Below the pieces are notes generated by a model. It had not been told where the DNA came from, did no database searches, and was given only the letters and a program-made list of their open reading frames with translations. Shown piece after piece: positions 8,231 to 17,171 of a DNA stretch of 64,000 nucleotides. The DNA comes from Pseudomonas sp. PICF141. Lineage in GTDB: Bacteria; Pseudomonadota; Gammaproteobacteria; Pseudomonadales; Pseudomonadaceae. Positions within the stretch are counted from its first letter, which is position 1. The number at the start of each line of letters is the position of its first letter. The stretch lies in the NCBI RefSeq assembly GCF_002286815.1, contig NZ_MUNM01000078.1, forward strand, positions 236,603-300,602, written 5' to 3'. A program made the position numbers and the translations under genes.

Positions 8231-8592
8231 CCAGCGTTACGAACCTGTCGCGTTCGGGCCTCTATGACTGGATGGCACAGCGTGTGTCTGCGGTCGTTCT
8301 CGCGGCTTATTTCATCTTCCTGATCGGATACCTCGTTGCGAATCCTGGCATTGGCTACACCCAATGGCACGAACTGTTCGCAAGCAACTGGATGCGTATC
8401 TTCAGTCTGCTGGCCCTTGTGGCCCTGGGCGCTCACGCCTGGGTCGGCATGTGGACCATCGCGACTGACTACCTGACGCCAATGGCGCTGGGCAAGTCCG
8501 CGACTGCAGTACGTTTCCTTTTCCAGGCAGTATGCGGCGTTGCGATGTTCGCTTACTTCGTCTGGGGTGTGCAGATTCTCTGGGGTATCTGA
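8224..8592 (+). CDS. sdhD: Succinate dehydrogenase membrane anchor subunit
   Basis: A 122-residue second anchor of complex II, with three membrane helices. The start MVTSVTNLSRSGLYDW and segment RVSAVVLAAY are typical of Pseudomonas SdhD. With SdhC it holds haem b and the ubiquinone site. The ATG at 8224 lies inside the last codons of sdhC, so translation is coupled. A TTG two codons upstream is in frame but less likely. Confidence 0.95.
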   Translation: MVTSVTNLSRSGLYDWMAQRVSAVVLAAYFIFLIGYLVANPGIGYTQWHELFASNWMRIFSLLALVALGAHAWVGMWTIATDYLTPMALGKSATAVRFLFQAVCGVAMFAYFVWGVQILWGI

Positions 8593-8595
8593 TCC

Positions 8596-10368
8596 ATGGC
8601 TAACATTCCAACGATTTCTTTCGACGCCATCATTATTGGTGGTGGCGGTGCCGGCATGCGCGCAGCGCTGCAACTGGCACAAGGCGGTCACAAGACTGCC
8701 GTGATCACCAAGGTTTTCCCGACCCGTTCGCACACCGTGTCGGCCCAGGGCGGCATCACTTGCGCCATCGCGTCCGCTGATCCTAACGATGACTGGCGCT
8801 GGCACATGTACGATACCGTCAAGGGTTCCGACTATATCGGTGACCAGGACGCTATCGAATACATGTGTCAGGAAGGTCCGGCTGCCGTTTTCGAGCTGGA
8901 TCACATGGGGCTGCCGTTCTCCCGTACCGAACAGGGTCGCATCTACCAGCGTCCATTCGGCGGTCAGTCGAAGGATTACGGTAAAGGTGGCCAGGCCGCC
9001 CGTACCTGCGCCGCTTCCGACCGTACCGGTCACGCGCTGTTGCACACCCTTTATCAGGGCAACCTGAAAGCTGGCACCACGTTCCTTAACGAGTACTACG
9101 CTGTTGATCTGGTGAAGAACCAGGACGGCGCATTCGTCGGCGTGATTGCCATCTGCATCGAAACCGGCGAAACCACCTACATCCGCGCCAAGGCTACCGT
9201 ACTGGCCACCGGCGGTGCAGGTCGTATCTACGCCTCGACCACCAACGCCCTGATCAATACCGGTGACGGCGTTGGTATGGCGCTGCGTGCCGGCGTACCG
9301 GTACAAGACATCGAAATGTGGCAGTTCCACCCGACCGGCATCGCCGGCGCCGGTGTACTGGTGACCGAAGGTTGCCGTGGTGAAGGTGGTTACCTGATCA
9401 ACAAGCACGGCGAGCGTTTCATGGAGCGTTATGCTCCGAACGCCAAAGACCTTGCCGGTCGTGACGTTGTTGCCCGTTCGATGGTTAAGGAAATCATCGC
9501 CGGCAATGGTTGCGGTCCGAATGGCGACCACGTAATGCTCAAACTCGACCACCTGGGCGAGGAAGTGCTGCACAGCCGTCTGCCAGGCATCTGCGAACTG
9601 TCCAAGACTTTCGCACACGTTGACCCTGTTGTTGCTCCGGTTCCGGTCGTTCCGACCTGCCACTATATGATGGGCGGCGTTCCGACCAACATTCACGGCC
9701 AGGCCATCACCCAGAACGACGAAGGCGTCGACGAAATCATCCCTGGCCTGTTCGCAGTGGGTGAAGTGGCGTGCGTATCGGTTCACGGCGCCAACCGTCT
9801 GGGCGGCAACTCGCTGCTTGACCTGGTGGTATTCGGCCGTGCTGCCGGCCTGCACCTGGAAAAAGCGCTGAGCGACGGCATCGAATACGATGACGCCACC
9901 GACGCTGACATCAACGCAGCCCTGGCACGTCTGTCCGCTCTGAATGAGCGTACCGACGGTGAAGACGTGGCAACCCTGCGTCGTGAACTGCAAAGCTGCA
10001 TGCAGAACTACTTCGGTGTGTTCCGTACCGGCGAATACATGCAGAAAGGTATTGCTCAGTTGGCTGATCTGCGCGTGCGTATCGCCAACGTCAAGATCAA
10101 CGACAAGAGCCAGGCCTTCAACACCGCGCGTATCGAAGCGCTGGAACTGCAAAACCTGCTGGAAGTCGCCGAAGCCACTGCTATCGCTGCAGAAGTGCGC
10201 AAAGAGTCCCGCGGTGCTCACGCCCGTGAAGACTTCGAAGACCGTGACGATGAAAACTGGCTGTGCCACACACTGTACTTCCCGGGTGACAAGCGCGTTG
10301 CCAAGCGTGCCGTGAACTTCTCGCCGAAGACTGTTCCGACTTTTGAACCTAAGATTCGGACTTATTAA
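8596..10368 (+). CDS. sdhA: Succinate dehydrogenase flavoprotein subunit
   Basis: A 590-residue catalytic subunit oxidising succinate to fumarate on the cytoplasmic face of the inner membrane. The N-terminal FAD-binding motif IIIGGGGAGMRA is followed by RSHTVSAQGG, whose H46 is the residue that links FAD covalently in this family. The capping domain carries HPTGIAGAG and EGCRGEGG, and the substrate region HYMMGGVPTN is present. Length is normal. It lies 3 bp after sdhD and 11 bp before sdhB in one operon. Confidence 0.97.
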   Translation: MANIPTISFDAIIIGGGGAGMRAALQLAQGGHKTAVITKVFPTRSHTVSAQGGITCAIASADPNDDWRWHMYDTVKGSDYIGDQDAIEYMCQEGPAAVFELDHMGLPFSRTEQGRIYQRPFGGQSKDYGKGGQAARTCAASDRTGHALLHTLYQGNLKAGTTFLNEYYAVDLVKNQDGAFVGVIAICIETGETTYIRAKATVLATGGAGRIYASTTNALINTGDGVGMALRAGVPVQDIEMWQFHPTGIAGAGVLVTEGCRGEGGYLINKHGERFMERYAPNAKDLAGRDVVARSMVKEIIAGNGCGPNGDHVMLKLDHLGEEVLHSRLPGICELSKTFAHVDPVVAPVPVVPTCHYMMGGVPTNIHGQAITQNDEGVDEIIPGLFAVGEVACVSVHGANRLGGNSLLDLVVFGRAAGLHLEKALSDGIEYDDATDADINAALARLSALNERTDGEDVATLRRELQSCMQNYFGVFRTGEYMQKGIAQLADLRVRIANVKINDKSQAFNTARIEALELQNLLEVAEATAIAAEVRKESRGAHAREDFEDRDDENWLCHTLYFPGDKRVAKRAVNFSPKTVPTFEPKIRTY

Positions 10369-10379
10369 GGGTGGCCGCC

Positions 10380-11084
10380 ATGTTGCAAGTCAGTGTTTAT
10401 CGTTACAACCCTGATCAGGACGCTGCGCCGTTCATGCAGGAATTCCAGGTTGATACCGGTGGTAAAGACCTGATGGTGCTGGACGTGCTGGCCCTGATCA
10501 AAGAGCAGGACGAAGGTTTCTCCTATCGTCGCTCTTGCCGTGAAGGTGTTTGCGGTTCCGACGGCATGAACATCAACGGCAAAAACGGTCTGGCATGCAT
10601 CACGCCGCTGTCTGCCGTCGTAAAACGTAACAAGCTGATCGTTCGTCCGTTGCCAGGTTTGCCGGTTATCCGTGACCTGGTCGTCGATATGAGCATCTTC
10701 TACAAGCAATACGAAAAGGTTAAGCCATACCTGCAGAACGACACGCCAGCTCCGGCCATCGAACGTCTGCAGTCTCCTGAAGAGCGTGAAAAGCTCGACG
10801 GTCTGTACGAGTGCATCCTGTGCGCTTGCTGCTCGACTTCGTGCCCGTCCTTCTGGTGGAACCCGGACAAGTTCCTGGGTCCGGCTGCTCTGCTGCAAGC
10901 CTATCGCTTCCTGGCAGACAGTCGCGACAACAAGACATCCGAGCGTCTGGCTTCGCTGGATGACCCGTTCAGCGTATTCCGCTGCCGGGGCATCATGAAC
11001 TGCGTCAACGTTTGTCCGAAAGGCCTGAACCCGACTAAGGCCATCGGTCACATTCGTAACATGTTGCTGCAAAGCGGCGTGTGA
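10380..11084 (+). CDS. sdhB: Succinate dehydrogenase iron-sulfur subunit
   Basis: A 234-residue electron-transfer subunit linking SdhA flavin to quinone. The N-terminal ferredoxin domain has the [2Fe-2S] cysteines (SCREGVCGSDG...GLAC). The C-terminal domain has CILCACCSTSCP and CRGIMNCVNVCPKG for the [4Fe-4S] and [3Fe-4S] clusters. The start is the ATG at 10380 with an AAGGGTGG site. A GTG three codons earlier is in frame but would put the ribosome site inside the gene. Confidence 0.97.
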   Translation: MLQVSVYRYNPDQDAAPFMQEFQVDTGGKDLMVLDVLALIKEQDEGFSYRRSCREGVCGSDGMNINGKNGLACITPLSAVVKRNKLIVRPLPGLPVIRDLVVDMSIFYKQYEKVKPYLQNDTPAPAIERLQSPEEREKLDGLYECILCACCSTSCPSFWWNPDKFLGPAALLQAYRFLADSRDNKTSERLASLDDPFSVFRCRGIMNCVNVCPKGLNPTKAIGHIRNMLLQSGV

Positions 11085-11124
11085 TTCAGCTGCTGTACCC
11101 GTAGAACCGCTGTACCCGTAGATG

Positions 11125-11158
11125 CTACGGCGCCGGCTTCAACCGGCGCCGTAGTTTT
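11125..11158 (+). terminator. Strong hairpin with T-run between sdhB and sucA
   Basis: A perfect 12-bp stem (CTACGGCGCCGG / CCGGCGCCGTAG), 6-nt loop CTTCAA, then TTTTAA, 40 bp after sdhB. It has the form of a Rho-independent terminator and may partly uncouple sdhCDAB from sucA. The remaining 190 bp up to sucA contain no feature I can name with confidence. Confidence 0.75.
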
Positions 11159-11346
11159 AACCTGAGCAGCAGCTTAAAAGGCTGCCGCTCTTATTTTGAA
11201 GAAATGAGACAAGCAGGGGCATCCGGGCTGGTACCCGGACTATCAGCGTGATCCTAAGTGGCTTGTTTTAGTCGCTGCATTCGGACTTCTGCAAGTTTGC
11301 TCGGTGTCGACGCCGGTGGTGTTCCCCTAACCGAGGGTGACCAAGC

Positions 11347-14178
11347 ATGCAAGAAAGCGTGATGCAGCGCATGTGGAACAGCGCCTACCTATCCGGTAGT
11401 AACGCTGCCTATGTGGAAGAGCTTTACGAGCTCTACCTGCACGACCCTAACGCTGTGCCAGAAGAGTGGCGCACCTACTTCCAGAAGTTGCCTGCTGACG
11501 GCAACCCTGCCACCGATGTTTCGCACTCCACAATTCGCGATCATTTCGTCTTGCTGGCAAAGAACCAGCGCCGCGCCCAACCGGTTTCCGCCGGCAGCGT
11601 GAGCAGTGAGCACGAGAAGAAGCAAGTTGAAGTGCTGCGATTGATCCAGGCCTACCGTATGCGTGGCCACCAGGCAGCCCAGCTTGACCCGCTGGGGCTG
11701 TGGCAGCGTCCTGCACCTGCAGACCTGTCAATCAATCATTACGGCTTGACCAATGCCGATCTTGATACGACCTTCCGTGCCGGCGACCTGTTCATCGGCA
11801 AAGAGGAGGCGAGCCTACGCGAAATTCACGAAGCGTTGCAGCAGACATATTGCCGCACCATCGGCGCTGAATTTACGCATATCACCGATTCCGAGCAGCG
11901 CCAGTGGTTCCAGCAGCGTCTGGAAAGCGTGCGCGGTCGTCCGACATACTCCGCCGACATCAAGAGCCACCTGCTTGAGCGCGTCACCGCCGGCGAAGGC
12001 CTGGAAAAATACCTGGGGACCAAATACCCGGGTACCAAGCGTTTCGGTCTGGAAGGCGGCGAGAGCCTGATTCCGATGCTCGACGAGTTGATCCAGCGTT
12101 CCGGCTCCTACGGCACCAAGGAAATCGTGATCGGCATGGCCCACCGTGGTCGTCTGAACGTACTGGTCAATACCTTCGGCAAGAACCCGCGCGAGCTGTT
12201 CGACGAGTTCGAAGGCAAGAAAAAGGTCGAGCTGGGTTCCGGTGACGTTAAATATCACCAGGGCTTCTCGTCCAACGTGATGACCACCGGCGGTGAAGTT
12301 CACCTGGCCATGGCGTTCAACCCTTCCCACCTGGAAATCGTTTCCCCGGTGGTCGAGGGTTCGGTTCGCGCCCGTCAGGATCGTCGTAACGACCCTACCG
12401 GCGAGAAGGTTCTGCCAATTTCCATCCACGGTGACGCGGCTTTCGCCGGTCAAGGTGTGGTCATGGAAACCTTCCAGATGTCGCAGACCCGCGGTTTCAA
12501 GACCGGCGGCACCGTGCACATCGTGATCAACAACCAGGTCGGTTTCACCATCAGCAACCCGCTGGACTCGCGCTCCACCGAGTACGCGACCGACGTTGCG
12601 AAGATGATCCAGGCGCCGATCCTCCATGTGAATGGTGATGATCCGGAAGCCGTGTTGTTCGTGACCCAACTGGCCATCGACTACCGCATGCAGTTCAAGC
12701 GTGACGTGGTAATCGATATGGTCTGCTACCGTCGTCGTGGCCACAACGAGGCCGACGAGCCTAGCGGCACTCAGCCAATCATGTACCAGCAGATCACCAA
12801 ACAGCGCACCACCCGGGAGCTGTATGCCGAACGTCTGACCCAAAGCGGTGTGCTGGACGCAGAGCGTGTTCAGGCGAAAGTCGACGAATACCGCAATGCG
12901 CTGGACAACGGTCTGCATGTTGTAAAAAGCCTGGTCAAAGAGCCGAACAAAGAGTTGTTCGTGGACTGGCGTCCGTATCTGGGCCACGCCTGGACCGCGC
13001 GTCACGACACTCGCTTCGATCTGAAAACCTTGCAGGAACTGTCCGCCAAGCTGCTGGAAATTCCGGAAGGCTTCGTGGTTCAGCGCCAGGTCTCGAAAAT
13101 CTACGAAGACCGTCAGAAAATGCAAGCCGGCGGCCTGCCGATCAACTGGGGTTACGCCGAAACCATGGCGTACGCGACCCTGGCGTTCGAAGGTCACCCG
13201 ATTCGCATGACGGGTCAGGACATCGGTCGCGGTACGTTCTCGCACCGTCACGCTGTCTTGCACAACCAGAAAGACGCGGGTACCTATATCCCGCTGCAAA
13301 ACCTGTACAAGGGCCAGCCACGTTTCGACCTGTACGATTCGTTCCTGTCCGAAGAAGCCGTGCTGGCGTTTGAATACGGTTACTCGACCACCACGCCTGA
13401 CGCGCTGGTGATCTGGGAAGCCCAGTTCGGCGACTTCGCCAACGGTGCCCAAGTGGTTATCGACCAGTTCATCACCAGTGGCGAGCACAAGTGGGGTCGT
13501 CTCTGCGGTCTGACCATGCTGCTGCCGCACGGTTATGAAGGTCAGGGGCCAGAGCACTCTTCGGCTCGTCTGGAGCGTTACCTGCAGCTGTGCGCCGAGC
13601 ACAACATTCAGGTAGCCGTGCCGACTACGCCGGCTCAGATCTACCACTTGCTGCGTCGTCAGGTGATTCGCCCGCTGCGCAAGCCGTTGGTCGTTCTGAC
13701 TCCGAAGTCGCTGCTGCGTCACAAACTGGCCATCTCGACCCTGGAAGATCTGGCCGAAGGTTCGTTCCAGACCGTTATCCCGGAAATCGATGCCCTGGAT
13801 CCGAAAAAGATCGAGCGCGTCATTCTGTGTAGCGGCAAGGTCTACTACGACCTGCTGGAAAAACGCCGTGCCGAAGGTCGTGATGACATCGCCATCGTGC
13901 GTATCGAGCAGCTGTACCCATTCCCTGAGGACGACTTGAGCGAAGTCCTGGCTCCGTACGCCAACCTCAAACATATCGTTTGGTGTCAGGAAGAGCCGAT
14001 GAACCAGGGTGCCTGGTACTGCAGCCAACACCACATGCGCCGCATCGTTGGCAATCACGACAAGTCGCTCGTACTCGAGTACGCGGGTCGTGATGCTTCT
14101 GCTGCGCCGGCTTGTGGTTATGCATCGATGCACGCTGAGCAGCAGGAACAACTGCTGCAAGACGCCTTTACTGTTTAA
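11347..14178 (+). CDS. sucA: 2-oxoglutarate dehydrogenase E1 component
   Basis: A 943-residue thiamine diphosphate-dependent decarboxylase of the 2-oxoglutarate dehydrogenase complex. The N-terminus WNSAYLSGSNAAYVEELY is the short E2-binding region of E1o proteins. The ThDP/Mg site is visible as GDAAFAGQG through NNQVGF. The AHRGRLNVL and GQDIGRGTFSHRH segments complete the transketolase-like core. The ATG at 11347 is preceded by GAGGGTG. It heads the sucAB-lpdG-sucCD segment, whose order matches the reaction sequence from 2-oxoglutarate to succinate. Confidence 0.97.
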   Translation: MQESVMQRMWNSAYLSGSNAAYVEELYELYLHDPNAVPEEWRTYFQKLPADGNPATDVSHSTIRDHFVLLAKNQRRAQPVSAGSVSSEHEKKQVEVLRLIQAYRMRGHQAAQLDPLGLWQRPAPADLSINHYGLTNADLDTTFRAGDLFIGKEEASLREIHEALQQTYCRTIGAEFTHITDSEQRQWFQQRLESVRGRPTYSADIKSHLLERVTAGEGLEKYLGTKYPGTKRFGLEGGESLIPMLDELIQRSGSYGTKEIVIGMAHRGRLNVLVNTFGKNPRELFDEFEGKKKVELGSGDVKYHQGFSSNVMTTGGEVHLAMAFNPSHLEIVSPVVEGSVRARQDRRNDPTGEKVLPISIHGDAAFAGQGVVMETFQMSQTRGFKTGGTVHIVINNQVGFTISNPLDSRSTEYATDVAKMIQAPILHVNGDDPEAVLFVTQLAIDYRMQFKRDVVIDMVCYRRRGHNEADEPSGTQPIMYQQITKQRTTRELYAERLTQSGVLDAERVQAKVDEYRNALDNGLHVVKSLVKEPNKELFVDWRPYLGHAWTARHDTRFDLKTLQELSAKLLEIPEGFVVQRQVSKIYEDRQKMQAGGLPINWGYAETMAYATLAFEGHPIRMTGQDIGRGTFSHRHAVLHNQKDAGTYIPLQNLYKGQPRFDLYDSFLSEEAVLAFEYGYSTTTPDALVIWEAQFGDFANGAQVVIDQFITSGEHKWGRLCGLTMLLPHGYEGQGPEHSSARLERYLQLCAEHNIQVAVPTTPAQIYHLLRRQVIRPLRKPLVVLTPKSLLRHKLAISTLEDLAEGSFQTVIPEIDALDPKKIERVILCSGKVYYDLLEKRRAEGRDDIAIVRIEQLYPFPEDDLSEVLAPYANLKHIVWCQEEPMNQGAWYCSQHHMRRIVGNHDKSLVLEYAGRDASAAPACGYASMHAEQQEQLLQDAFTV

Positions 14179-14220
14179 CGCCTTCGCGCACCTGAAACCG
14201 AATTTAAGGACCCACAGATA

Positions 14221-15441
14221 ATGGCTATCGAAATCAAAGCCCCCACTTTCCCGGAATCGGTTGCCGATGGCACCGTTGCCACCTGGCACAAAAAACCGGG
14301 CGACGCCGTCAAGCGCGATGATCTGATCGTCGACATCGAGACCGACAAAGTCGTACTGGAAGTGCTGGCCACCGCTGACGGCGTGCTGGGCGCTATCGTC
14401 AAGAACGAAGGCGACACCGTTCTGTCCGACGAAGTTCTGGGCTCCATCGGTGAGGGCAGTGCTGCTGCCGCGGCTCCAGCCGCCGCTGCTGCACCTGCTG
14501 CCGCTGCCGCTGCTCCTGCCGAAGCGGGCGAAGAGGACCCTGTTGCTGCACCGGCTGCTCGCAAGCTGGCTGAAGAAAACGGCATCAACATCGCTTCCGT
14601 TGCCGGTACCGGCAAAGGCGGTCGTGTGACCAAGGAAGACGTTGTTGCCGCTGTAGCTGCCAAAAAAGCCGCTCCGGCTGCCGCACCTGCCAAGGCTGCC
14701 GCGCCTGCCGCTGCTGCTCCTGTGTTCGCCGCCGGCGATCGCATCGAGAAGCGCGTACCGATGACCCGCGTTCGCGCCACCGTGGCCAAGCGTCTGGTTG
14801 AAGCTCAGTCGAACATGGCGATGCTGACCACTTTCAACGAAGTCGACATGACCGAAGTCATGGCGTTGCGTTCCAAGTACAAGGATCTCTTCGAGAAGAG
14901 CCATAACGGCGTGCGTTTGGGCTTCATGTCGTTCTTCGTCAAGGCTGCCACCGAAGCGCTGAAACGCTTCCCGGCTGTCAACGCTTCGATCGACGGCGGC
15001 GATATCGTTTACCACGGCTACGCTGACGTCGGCGTTGCAGTTTCCAGCGATCGCGGCCTGGTTGTTCCGGTTCTGCGTAACGCCGAACTGATGAGCCTGG
15101 CTGAAATCGAAGGCGGCATCGCCACCTTCGGCAAGAAGGCTCGTGACGGCAAGCTGTCGATGGACGAAATGACCGGTGGTACGTTCACCATCACCAACGG
15201 TGGCACCTTCGGTTCGATGATGTCGACGCCGATCGTCAACCCGCCACAAGCGGCCATCCTGGGCATGCACAACATTCTGCAGCGTCCTATGGCAATCAAC
15301 GGTCAAGTCGTTATCCGTCCGATGATGTACCTGGCGCTGTCCTACGATCACCGTTTGATCGACGGCAAAGAAGCTGTGACCTTCCTGGTTACCATCAAGA
15401 ACTTGCTGGAAGACCCGGCTCGTTTGCTGCTGGATATCTGA
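14221..15441 (+). CDS. sucB: Dihydrolipoamide succinyltransferase (E2 of OGDH)
   Basis: A 406-residue E2 core. The lipoyl domain (about 1-75) has the lipoylated lysine in IETDKVVLE. An Ala/Pro-rich linker (about 78-105) leads to the E3-binding domain (AARKLAEENGINIASV). A second Ala-rich linker precedes the acyltransferase domain, which ends with the catalytic SYDHRLIDGKEA. It transfers the succinyl group to CoA. The start has an AAGGA site 10 bp upstream, 42 bp after sucA. Confidence 0.97.
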   Translation: MAIEIKAPTFPESVADGTVATWHKKPGDAVKRDDLIVDIETDKVVLEVLATADGVLGAIVKNEGDTVLSDEVLGSIGEGSAAAAAPAAAAAPAAAAAAPAEAGEEDPVAAPAARKLAEENGINIASVAGTGKGGRVTKEDVVAAVAAKKAAPAAAPAKAAAPAAAAPVFAAGDRIEKRVPMTRVRATVAKRLVEAQSNMAMLTTFNEVDMTEVMALRSKYKDLFEKSHNGVRLGFMSFFVKAATEALKRFPAVNASIDGGDIVYHGYADVGVAVSSDRGLVVPVLRNAELMSLAEIEGGIATFGKKARDGKLSMDEMTGGTFTITNGGTFGSMMSTPIVNPPQAAILGMHNILQRPMAINGQVVIRPMMYLALSYDHRLIDGKEAVTFLVTIKNLLEDPARLLLDI

Positions 15442-15540
15442 TAGAAGCAGCTGCAGGCTTCAAGTTACAAGCTGCAGGAAAGGGCAGCTTGGCTTGACGC
15501 TTGCGGCTTCAAGCTTGCCGCAAAAAAGAGGATTTTTTGA
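15442..15540 (+). repeat. Palindromic spacer between sucB and lpdG
   Basis: A 99-bp gap composed of short palindromic pieces: CTGCAGGCTTCAAG...CAAGCTGCAG near 15450-15478 and a GCGGCTTCAAGCTTGCCGC hairpin near 15503-15521, followed by AAAAAAGAGGA, which also serves as the lpdG ribosome site. The AGCTGCAAGCTTCAAG style of sequence recurs as intergenic repeats in this genus. Confidence 0.55.
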
Positions 15541-16977
15541 ATGTCGCAGAAATTTGACGTAGTAGTGATTGGCGCGGGCCCTGGCGGTTACGTGGCCGCC
15601 ATCAAAGCAGCGCAATTGGGCCTTTCCACTGCCTGCATCGAGAAATACACCGACAAGGAAGGCAAACTGGCCCTCGGCGGTACCTGCCTGAACGTCGGCT
15701 GCATTCCATCCAAGGCGCTGCTGGACAGCTCCTGGAAGTTCCACGAAGCCCAAGACGGCTTCGCGATCCATGGTATCAACCACGCTGGCGTAACCATGGA
15801 CGTGCCAGCAATGGTCGGCCGTAAAGCCAACATCGTCAAAGGCCTGACCTCGGGTGTTGCCACCCTGTTCAAGGCCAACGGCGTGACCTCGATCCAGGGC
15901 CACGGCAAACTGCTGGCCGGCAAGAAAGTCGAAGTCACCAAGCCTGACGGTTCGGTAGAAATCATTGAAGCCGAAAACGTGATTCTGGCTCCAGGTTCGC
16001 GTCCGATCGACATTCCGCCAGCTCCGGTTGACCAGAATGTGATCGTCGATTCGACTGGCGCGCTGGAATTCCAGTCCGTGCCAAAACGTCTGGGCGTGAT
16101 CGGCGCTGGCGTGATCGGTCTGGAACTGGGTTCGGTCTGGTCGCGTCTGGGTGCAGAAGTGACTGTCCTGGAAGCCCTGGACACCTTCCTGATGGCAGCG
16201 GACACCGCTGTTTCCAAGGAAGCGCTGAAAACCCTGACCAAACAAGGTCTGGACATCAAGCTGGGTGCTCGCGTTACCGGTTCCAAAGTGAACGGTGACG
16301 AAGTCGTTGTGAACTACACCGATGCCAACGGCGAACAAAACATCACATTCGACAAGCTGATCGTAGCCGTTGGTCGCCGTCCGGTGACCACTGATTTGCT
16401 GGCTGCTGATTGCGGTGTGACCCTGGACGAGCGCGGTTTCGTGCACGTTGACGATCACTGCGCCACCACCGTACCGGGCGTTTACGCCATCGGTGACGTG
16501 GTTCGCGGCATGATGCTCGCACACAAGGCCTCGGAAGAGGGCATCATGGTCGTTGAGCGCATCAAGGGCCACAAAGCCCAGATGAACTATGACTTGATCC
16601 CGTCAGTTATTTATACTCACCCGGAAATCGCGTGGGTCGGCAAAACCGAGCAGACCTTGAAGGCTGAAGGCGTTGAAGTTAACGTTGGCACCTTCCCGTT
16701 CGCAGCCAGTGGCCGTGCCATGGCAGCCAACGACACCGGCGGTTTCGTGAAAGTCATTGCCGATGCCAAGACTGACCGCGTATTGGGCGTCCACGTGATT
16801 GGCCCGAGCGCTGCAGAACTGGTTCAGCAGGGCGCGATCGGTATGGAATTCGGCACCAGCGCTGAAGACCTGGGCATGATGGTTTTCTCCCATCCGACCC
16901 TGTCTGAAGCCTTGCATGAAGCAGCTTTGGCTGTGAATGGCGGCGCCATCCACATCGCCAACCGCAAGAAGCGTTAA
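15541..16977 (+). CDS. lpdG: Dihydrolipoyl dehydrogenase (E3)
   Basis: A 478-residue flavoprotein that reoxidises lipoamide with NAD+. The FAD motif VIGAGPGGYVAA begins the protein, and the redox-active disulfide is in GGTCLNVGCIPSK. The NAD-binding motif VIGAGVIGLELG lies near residue 185. The dimer-interface catalytic pair HPTLSEALHEAA is near the C-terminus. Position within the suc operon identifies it as the E3 of OGDH (LpdG in Pseudomonas), which also serves the pyruvate and glycine systems. Confidence 0.95.
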   Translation: MSQKFDVVVIGAGPGGYVAAIKAAQLGLSTACIEKYTDKEGKLALGGTCLNVGCIPSKALLDSSWKFHEAQDGFAIHGINHAGVTMDVPAMVGRKANIVKGLTSGVATLFKANGVTSIQGHGKLLAGKKVEVTKPDGSVEIIEAENVILAPGSRPIDIPPAPVDQNVIVDSTGALEFQSVPKRLGVIGAGVIGLELGSVWSRLGAEVTVLEALDTFLMAADTAVSKEALKTLTKQGLDIKLGARVTGSKVNGDEVVVNYTDANGEQNITFDKLIVAVGRRPVTTDLLAADCGVTLDERGFVHVDDHCATTVPGVYAIGDVVRGMMLAHKASEEGIMVVERIKGHKAQMNYDLIPSVIYTHPEIAWVGKTEQTLKAEGVEVNVGTFPFAASGRAMAANDTGGFVKVIADAKTDRVLGVHVIGPSAAELVQQGAIGMEFGTSAEDLGMMVFSHPTLSEALHEAALAVNGGAIHIANRKKR

Positions 16978-17058
16978 GACAATAAGAAACCACGGCGGTA
17001 CGGCCCGTCGTGAGCCTTGCGTGCAAGACTCACCGCGGAATGTCCGCTGGACGCAGTC

Positions 17059-17095
17059 TTGCGTAGCTGCACCGGGTGACCGGAAAGCTACGCAA
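17059..17095 (+). other. Strong hairpin in the lpdG-sucC spacer
   Basis: A perfect 10-bp stem (TTGCGTAGCT / AGCTACGCAA) closes a 17-nt loop that itself contains CCGG...CCGG. No T-run follows, so it is not a simple terminator. It lies in a 194-bp spacer inside an operon whose other junctions are tight, and may mark RNA processing or stabilise one side of the message. Confidence 0.6.
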
Positions 17096-17171
17096 GCAGC
17101 AGTCACAGGTGGTGCGGCACCAGAACGGTGCAGCACCGAATGCGCAGTACCTAACGAAGACGGTAATAAGC

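Noticed and set aside
8092..10269. A 725-codon open frame antisense to sdhD-sdhA
   Set aside because: It mirrors the codon pattern of a certain gene on the other strand, has no family resemblance and no ribosome site.
11815..15351. An 1178-codon open frame antisense to sucA-sucB
   Set aside because: A shadow of two essential, well-matched genes in GC-rich DNA; the predicted protein is low in recognisable structure.
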